Assembly: GCA_016795035.1 (NCBI GenBank)
Contig: JAEUIT010000049.1
Coordinates: forward strand, 1-52,225
Direction of reading: 5' to 3'
DNA length: 52,225 nt
Source: Phycisphaerae bacterium
GTDB lineage: Bacteria > Planctomycetota > Phycisphaerae > Phycisphaerales > SM1A02
Shown here: piece by piece, positions 47,894 through 52,225 of the stretch
How positions within the stretch are numbered: the stretch's first letter is position 1
How the letters are laid out: each line of letters starts with the position of its first letter
Position numbers and translations under genes: made by a program
The notes under the pieces: generated by a model
The model's database searches: none
What the model saw: the letters and a program-made list of their open reading frames with translations, nothing else
Told to the model about the DNA's origin: nothing

Positions 47894-48925
47894 ATGCGGC
47901 CGAAGCTCCTGATTGTCCACCACGAGAAGCCCCTCGCCGACGATCTCGCGGATCTCTGCCGCGCCGAGGGCTTTGACGCACGCGTGTCGACGAGCGTGGC
48001 TGCCGCGCGCGAGGAATTGCTGCGCGACTCGTCGTTGCGGCTCGTCGTCGCAAGCTGGACGCTCTCCGACGAGGACGGCCTCGGCCTCTGCCGCTGGATT
48101 CGCCGCGAGCGCGCCGCAAACTACACGTACTTCATCGTCGTCACGAAGCGGTCGTCGCCCGAAGCGGTCATCGAAGGGCTTGCGTCGGGCGTCGACGAAT
48201 TCCTCACCGCGCCGGTGCCGCCGCTCGAACTCCTGATGCGGCTCCGCATCGGCCAGCGCATCCTCGAGCTCGAGACGCGCGACGCGCTCATCTTCGCGCT
48301 CGCAAAGCTCGCCGAGTCGCGCGATCCGGACACGGGCCAACATCTCGAGCGCGTGTCGCTCTACTGCGAGCTCCTCGCGAGCGACCTGCACGAGCGACGC
48401 GTCGACGGCGTCGACACGGAGTTCGTGGCGCTCGTGACGTCGACGAGCGCGTTGCACGACATCGGCAAGGTCGGCATTCCCGACGGCGTCCTGCTCAAGC
48501 CCGGGCGCCTCACGCCCGACGAGATCGCCGTGATGCGCGACCACACCGCGATCGGCGCCTCGACGCTCGACGCGGCGCTCGAACGCTCGCCCAACGCGCG
48601 CTTTCTCCACGTTGCACGCGAGATCGCGCGGAGTCACCACGAGCGCTGGGATGGCGACGGCTACCCCGATCGGCTCAGGGGCGACGCGATTCCGCTCGCG
48701 GCCCGCATCATGTCGGTGGCCGACGTGTACGACGCGCTGACAAGCCGACGCGTGTACAAGCCCGCGCTCACGCACGAGGCCGCGGCAGCGGCGCTGCGCG
48801 AAGGCGCCGGCACGCAGTTCGATCCGCTCGTCGTCGAGAGCTTCGACCGCGTGGAGCGGCGATTTGACGAGATCCGCGCCCGCTACGCCGACAGGGGCGA
48901 AGGGGGCGGTGAGGTGCGGCGGTAG
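47894..48925 (+). CDS. HD-GYP domain protein with degenerate receiver domain
   Basis: 343 residues. Residues 1-120 have a response-regulator receiver fold. At the positions I align with the phosphorylation site, the acidic pair reads HH (9-10), the phospho-aspartate position is Ser54 (VVASWTLSDEDG) and the signalling lysine is Ala106 (DEFLTAPVPP). The receiver is therefore unlikely to be phosphorylated. The C-terminal HD-GYP domain is intact: H188-D189 in ALHDIGKVGIPD, and HHERWDGDGYP at 248-258. It should hydrolyse cyclic di-GMP or act as a binding sensor. It has its own promoter-like box and no histidine kinase nearby. Confidence 0.92.
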   Translation: MRPKLLIVHHEKPLADDLADLCRAEGFDARVSTSVAAAREELLRDSSLRLVVASWTLSDEDGLGLCRWIRRERAANYTYFIVVTKRSSPEAVIEGLASGVDEFLTAPVPPLELLMRLRIGQRILELETRDALIFALAKLAESRDPDTGQHLERVSLYCELLASDLHERRVDGVDTEFVALVTSTSALHDIGKVGIPDGVLLKPGRLTPDEIAVMRDHTAIGASTLDAALERSPNARFLHVAREIARSHHERWDGDGYPDRLRGDAIPLAARIMSVADVYDALTSRRVYKPALTHEAAAAALREGAGTQFDPLVVESFDRVERRFDEIRARYADRGEGGGEVRR

Positions 48926-48960
48926 GGCGCGGCGCCTGCAACGGGGAAGGGCGGGCACCT

Positions 48961-49134
48961 CTGTCTCGGTCTCTGTCTCGGCTTTCTTCTTGACTCGTAC
49001 TACGTGACTCGTCTCGGTCTCCGCTGACTTGCCTCTCTCATCAACGGGAGACGAGAAGAGCGGCGAGTGAGCAGAGACCGAGACGAGACAAGGAAACAGA
49101 GTCAAGAAGAAAGCCGAGACAGAGACGGAGACAG
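48961..49134. repeat. Long nested inverted repeat of CTGTCTCG-type words
   Basis: The outer arms 48961-48996 and 49099-49134 match over 36 nt with one mismatch. The inner arms 49006-49021 and 49074-49089 match over 16 nt with one mismatch. The words are GTCTCGG/CCGAGAC. It lies between the HD-GYP and beta-CASP genes, which run in the same direction. The direct repeat CCTCGATCCT occurs twice just before the second gene (49183-49206 region). Confidence 0.85.
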
Positions 49135-49212
49135 ATTGGGAGTCGGGTCGCCCCGACATTGTTTTGGGCTATACCCCTTGCTCCTCGATCCTTCATCCTC
49201 GATCCTCCCCAC

Positions 49213-50643
49213 ATGCCCATCCGCATCCGTTGCTGCGGCGCCGCCGGACAAGTCACCGGGTCTGGCTATCTGATCGAAACGCCGTCGGCGAAGCTTCTCG
49301 TCGACTTCGGCCTCTTCGCCGGCGAGCGGAACGCCGACGAGCTCAATCGCTCGCTCGGCTTTCTGAAGCCCGACGAGCTCGATGCCGTCCTCGTCACGCA
49401 CGCGCACGTCGATCACACCGGCCGGCTGCCGCTACTCACGGCGCACGGGCTGCGCGCGCCGATCTGGGCGACGCCCGCGACGATCGACATCGGCGCGATC
49501 CTTCTCGAAGATTCGGCGCGCATCCAAGCGTCGGAGTACGAGCGGGCAATGCGATATCGCCGCGGCCAGGGGGCGGTGGCTGCAACGGAGAAAGCGGCGC
49601 TTCGCGACGTGCCGGAGCCGCTCTATTCGGTGGAAGACGTCGAGAACGTGCTTTCACATATGAAGAAGATCGGGCTCAACGCGCCGACCGAGGTCGCGAA
49701 CGGCGTCACCGCGCGCTATCTCGAGGCCGGGCACATTCTCGGCTCCGCGAGCATCGAGCTCACGGTGCGCGTGCCGGGCGGCGAGCGACGGCTCGTCTTC
49801 TCCGGCGATCTCGGGCCGCGCGGCTCGCCGATCCTGCACGACGCGATGCCTCCGACCGAGGCCGATCTCGTCGTCCTCGAGTCGACCTACGGCGACCGCG
49901 ACCACCCCTCGCGCGAGGAGACGTTCCGCACGTTCGTCGACGCGCTCCGCACCGCGATCTGGGAGCATCGCAAGGTCATCATTCCCGCCTTCGCCGTCGG
50001 CCGCACGCAGACGATTCTGTATGTCATCGCCGAGGCGATCCGCGCGGGCACGCTGCCGCAATTCCCGATCTACATCGACTCGCCGATGGGGGCGAAGGTC
50101 ACGGAGGTCTACGCGCATCACCGCGACCTCTACGACGCCGAAGCCTCGACGCTCGCGCATCAGCGCCAGCTCGAGAAGGACCTGCGTTACGTGCGCGTCG
50201 TCGAGACGATCGCCGAGTCGAAGTCGCTCAACACGTCACGTGAGTCGTGCCTCATCATCGCGGGCAGCGGCATGTGCGAGGGCGGCCGCGTCGTGCATCA
50301 CCTGCGTCACTCGCTCGGCGACTCGCGCGTCACCGTGTTGCTCGTCGGCTTCATGGCCGAAGGCACGCTCGGTCGCGAGATTCGAGACGGCAACCGCGTC
50401 GTCGAAGTGTTAGGCGACGAGGTCGAGGTGCGCGCGAAGGTCGTCGAGATCAGCGGCCTCTCCGCGCACGCCGGGCAGAGCGACCTTCTGTGGTGGGTCG
50501 ACGGGATGGCGAAGAGGAAGCCCACCGTCGTCCTCACGCACGGCGAGGATCCGCAGCGCGCGGCGCTTCATGCGAAGCTCGCCGAGCGCTATGGAGTGGA
50601 CGCGCGACGTCCGACGATCGGGGAACCGATCGAACTGGCGTGA
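49213..50643 (+). CDS. Beta-CASP metallo-beta-lactamase RNase
   Basis: 476 residues, similar to CPSF-73/YsH1-type nucleases of bacteria and archaea. The metal site is VTHAHVDHTGRLP (HxHxDH at 63-68) near the N-terminus, with GHILGSASIELTVR, FSGDLGPRGSPIL and LESTYGDRDHPSREET after it. The beta-CASP motifs follow (AFAVGRTQTILYVIAEA, GSGMCEGGRVVHHL, SGLSAHAGQSDLLWWV). It probably cuts or trims RNA in the cytoplasm. The start is the ATG after the repeat region; a TATACC box lies 37 nt upstream. Confidence 0.93.
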   Translation: MPIRIRCCGAAGQVTGSGYLIETPSAKLLVDFGLFAGERNADELNRSLGFLKPDELDAVLVTHAHVDHTGRLPLLTAHGLRAPIWATPATIDIGAILLEDSARIQASEYERAMRYRRGQGAVAATEKAALRDVPEPLYSVEDVENVLSHMKKIGLNAPTEVANGVTARYLEAGHILGSASIELTVRVPGGERRLVFSGDLGPRGSPILHDAMPPTEADLVVLESTYGDRDHPSREETFRTFVDALRTAIWEHRKVIIPAFAVGRTQTILYVIAEAIRAGTLPQFPIYIDSPMGAKVTEVYAHHRDLYDAEASTLAHQRQLEKDLRYVRVVETIAESKSLNTSRESCLIIAGSGMCEGGRVVHHLRHSLGDSRVTVLLVGFMAEGTLGREIRDGNRVVEVLGDEVEVRAKVVEISGLSAHAGQSDLLWWVDGMAKRKPTVVLTHGEDPQRAALHAKLAERYGVDARRPTIGEPIELA

Positions 50644-50694
50644 GAACCCGAACCGTCCGAAGAGACGTTCGACGCGCCATGCGGCGCACGAGCG

Positions 50695-50934
50695 TCACTT
50701 CTTCTTCGGGGCCGCTTCCTTCTTGCCGAAGTAGTCGCCCTGGAACTTGCGCTGGAAGCGCTCGACGCGGCCAGCCGTGTCGACGAAGGTCTTCTGACCG
50801 GTGAAGAAGGGGTGCGAGCCCGACCACACTTCGACGTGGAGCTCCGGCACCGTCGCGCCGACCGTCATGACGACTTCGCCGCGGTAGAAGACCTTGCACT
50901 CGGGGTAGTACTTCGGGTGGATGTCCTTCTTCAT
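50695..50934 (-). CDS. rpmE: Ribosomal protein L31, zinc-free form
   Basis: 79 residues. It starts MKKDIHPKYYPECKVFYRGE and has the family signature SGSHPFFTGQKTFVDTAGRV, then FQRKFQGDYF and a Lys/Ala/Pro tail (GKKEAAPKKK). The four zinc-binding cysteines of type A L31 are absent except for one early Cys, so this is a C-minus form. AAGGAT lies 7 nt before the ATG. It is minus-strand, 52 nt from the end of the beta-CASP gene. L31 can vary with zinc supply; only this form is visible here. Confidence 0.93.
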   Translation of the reverse strand: MKKDIHPKYYPECKVFYRGEVVMTVGATVPELHVEVWSGSHPFFTGQKTFVDTAGRVERFQRKFQGDYFGKKEAAPKKK

Positions 50935-51322
50935 GGCGAGATCCTTTCGGTGGCGACGCGTGTGCGTCGCGGCGAGATGGCGGTGCGGGGGCCCGCTGAC
51001 GAGCGACGACGAAACCGTCGCTCCAAAGGCGGAAGTGGCAGGGGACGCGGCCGGGGGCACTGGGCCGCCGGCACCTCGCCGTTGGGCCGATTCCGACCGG
51101 TGGTCGATCGGGGCACCCGAAGGCGAGCCGAGCAGTATGACGGCAGGCATTTCCCGACGCAAGGTCAAGACGTGAGTGATGCGGCGGGCCGCCCCCGCCG
51201 ATAGGGAGCCCGATAGCGACCGCGACCGGTGCCGCTGGCCCATGTTTGGCTCCGGCAGCCCACCCAAGCGGTGCGACCGGCGTTTCGTCGAACGACCTCC
51301 GGCCGACTGACGCCCCAACCCC
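50935..51322. other. Gene-free region between rpmE and the tRNA-Asn promoter
   Basis: Contains no open frame I would call a gene on either strand. The part next to rpmE should hold its minus-strand promoter. Small GC-rich inverted repeats such as GGCGGGCC/GGCGGG around 51180-51200 are seen, but nothing convincing. Confidence 0.4.
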
Positions 51323-51350
51323 TTGACCAGCCGCCGAATCCGGGTAGATT
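51323..51350 (+). promoter_or_regulatory. Sigma70-like promoter of tRNA-Asn
   Basis: TTGACC (51323-51328), a 16-nt spacer and TAGATT (51345-51350). Transcription would start near 51357, about 57 nt before the mature tRNA. This is the best canonical promoter I see in the window. Confidence 0.6.
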
Positions 51351-51413
51351 CACCGACCCTGCCCGCAGACCGACCGCATTCGCGGTCCTCGAAGGCACGT
51401 CCGACAACCAAAT

Positions 51414-51485
51414 TCCCCTGTAGCTCAATGGTAGAGCGGCCGGCTGTTAACCGGCAGGTTACTGGTTCGAGTCCAGTCGGGGGAG
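51414..51485 (+). tRNA. tRNA-Asn (anticodon GTT)
   Basis: 72 nt forming a cloverleaf. The acceptor is TCCCCTG with CGGGGGA, the D arm is GCTC...GAGC, the anticodon stem CCGGC/CCGG-type carries loop CTGTTAA with anticodon GTT, and the T arm is ACTGG TTCGAGT CCAGT. The discriminator is G and CCA is not encoded. A terminator hairpin follows at once. Confidence 0.96.
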
Positions 51486-51489
51486 TTCA

Positions 51490-51519
51490 ACGGCCCTCGT
51501 CCAAAGTGGCGGGGGCCGT
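51490..51519 (+). terminator. Terminator hairpin of tRNA-Asn
   Basis: ACGGCCC and GGGCCGT form the stem, followed by GTCGTTTA. It begins 5 nt after the tRNA. Confidence 0.6.
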
Positions 51520-51796
51520 GTCGTTTACAGCCAGAGGGGTCGAACCGCCCCCGCTGGCGAAGCGTGGCGAGGGTTCGGCGCTCTCGACTTCGAGGAGAGA
51601 GTTGGGGGTGGCGATCGGAACGACCCGTTTCGGGGCCGGCCGGGGCCGAACTCTCGCGCTCTCTGGCTCTCGGTGAACAGGCTCGCGGGTTGAGGCCCCC
51701 GATCGGAACGAGCTTCGTATCTTCAGGGGTCAGGAGGATCCGGTCCGCACGAAGGGCGAGGCGCGCTCTCGCAACACCGCTATCCTTCACGACCTG
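51520..51796. other. Gene-free stretch between tRNA-Asn and the partial gene
   Basis: No gene is supported. It has a 12-nt direct repeat CGATCGGAACGA (51612-51623 and 51700-51711) and a run of CTCTC/GAGAG words that can pair. A TATCCT box at 51781-51786 lies 10 nt before the next start. Confidence 0.45.
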
Positions 51797-52225
51797 ATGG
51801 AAGCAGCGGACTGGAACATCGTGGTGCTTGGGCACTGGAACCGTGCGATCCTGACACCCAACTGGATCGCCGAGAAGGTGTTCTGCTTGCCGCCGGGAAC
51901 GCCCGTCAACGTTCTCGTGCCTCTCGACGGGTTCGGCCCGTTCCAGGTCGAGCACGGTCGGATCACGGTGATTCCCATTCCTGGGCAGCTCGTTTTCCAG
52001 CTTGGCGCCATGACGCCCGAACTGCTCGGCCAAGCATCGCAGTGTGCGCGAAACGCGATCAGTGCGCTTCCGGCAACGCCCCTCCGTGCATGCGGCATCA
52101 ACATCCGCTTCACGGCCGCTGAGGCGCCAGGTGAGTTGATCGAGCGAACGCGTGGCCAAACCGAGCAACTTCTCTCGGATGCTGGCTACTCGCTGCAGAT
52201 GCGGCGACGGGGTGAAACCGTCGAA
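51797..52225 (+). CDS. Partial gene running off the window end, function unknown
   Basis: 143 codons, open to the last base of the window. The protein starts MEAADWNIVVLGHWNRAIL and continues with WIAEKVFCLPPGTPVNVLVP, then VIPIPGQLVFQLGAMTPELL and LPATPLRACGINIRF. It reads as a cytoplasmic beta-rich protein with no recognised family. Codon choice is less biased to G/C than its neighbours (for example GTGCTTGGGCACTGG and ATTCCCATTCCTGGG). A TATCCT box 10 nt before the ATG fits the near-leaderless pattern. Its place just after a tRNA gene is where acquired genes are often found, but this is only suggestive. Confidence 0.7.
   Translation, partial: MEAADWNIVVLGHWNRAILTPNWIAEKVFCLPPGTPVNVLVPLDGFGPFQVEHGRITVIPIPGQLVFQLGAMTPELLGQASQCARNAISALPATPLRACGINIRFTAAEAPGELIERTRGQTEQLLSDAGYSLQMRRRGETVE

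Noticed and set aside
51165..51428. Small minus-strand open frame before tRNA-Asn
   Set aside because: It overlaps a good plus-strand promoter and the tRNA start, and the translated sequence has no family features.

Overview
This is a high-GC bacterial segment (roughly two-thirds G+C by eye, not computed), densely packed with genes on both strands. The gene content points to a member of the Planctomycetota, possibly Phycisphaerae-like. The evidence is a planctomycete-type propeller/HEAT/cytochrome c dehydrogenase next to a DUF1080 lipoprotein, a multi-gene TolQ/ExbD cluster with a von Willebrand A protein, two membrane proteins with N-terminal 'CxxCxYD' zinc ribbons, and tandem repeats of the 'NTDEHG' type. 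The assignment is inferred from families only. No rRNA or taxonomic marker was compared.

Layout. (1) 0.4-10.6 kb, + strand: an eight-gene, mostly start/stop-overlapping cluster (vWA protein, secreted protein, TolQ/ExbB, two ExbD/TolR, and three large or secreted TPR-like proteins). It looks like a proton-motive-force-driven envelope machine. (2) 10.6-16.3 kb, - strand: cystathionine beta-synthase, cystathionine gamma-lyase/synthase, a cytochrome c dehydrogenase and a DUF1080 lipoprotein. (3) 16.3-23.0 kb: RsmJ, a CBS-pair protein, RsmE, tRNA-Ala(TGC), an SH3 protein, a TolC-like lipoprotein and Sua5. (4) 23.1-23.7 kb: a 169-bp tandem repeat. (5) 23.7-36.1 kb: a large exported protein, hutU/hutH, a membrane protein, a PfkB kinase, an S9 peptidase, MurQ, a sulfotransferase and an HU-like protein. 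(6) 36.4-46.6 kb: FHA protein, UDP-glucose dehydrogenase, MGMT plus a secreted EEP phosphatase, the zinc-ribbon membrane pair, GlyA, a membrane protein, a pseudopilin-like protein and an unknown. (7) 46.6-52.2 kb: RF1, an HD-GYP protein with a dead receiver, a beta-CASP RNase, ribosomal protein L31, tRNA-Asn(GTT), and a partial gene running off the end.

The most unusual signal is not a gene. The 13-mer CTGCAACGNNGAG (extended GSCTGCAACGNNGAG) occurs 22 times exactly and at least two dozen more times with one mismatch. It lies inside genes in all three reading frames, between genes, and in the loop of every unit of the 169-bp repeat. Inside genes it is nearly always oriented so that the sense strand reads CTCNNCGTTGCAG. 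A second pattern is that many genes have a TANNNT -10-like box only 6-11 nt before the start codon and no Shine-Dalgarno sequence, which suggests leaderless transcripts. Three intergenic regions carry long inverted repeats.
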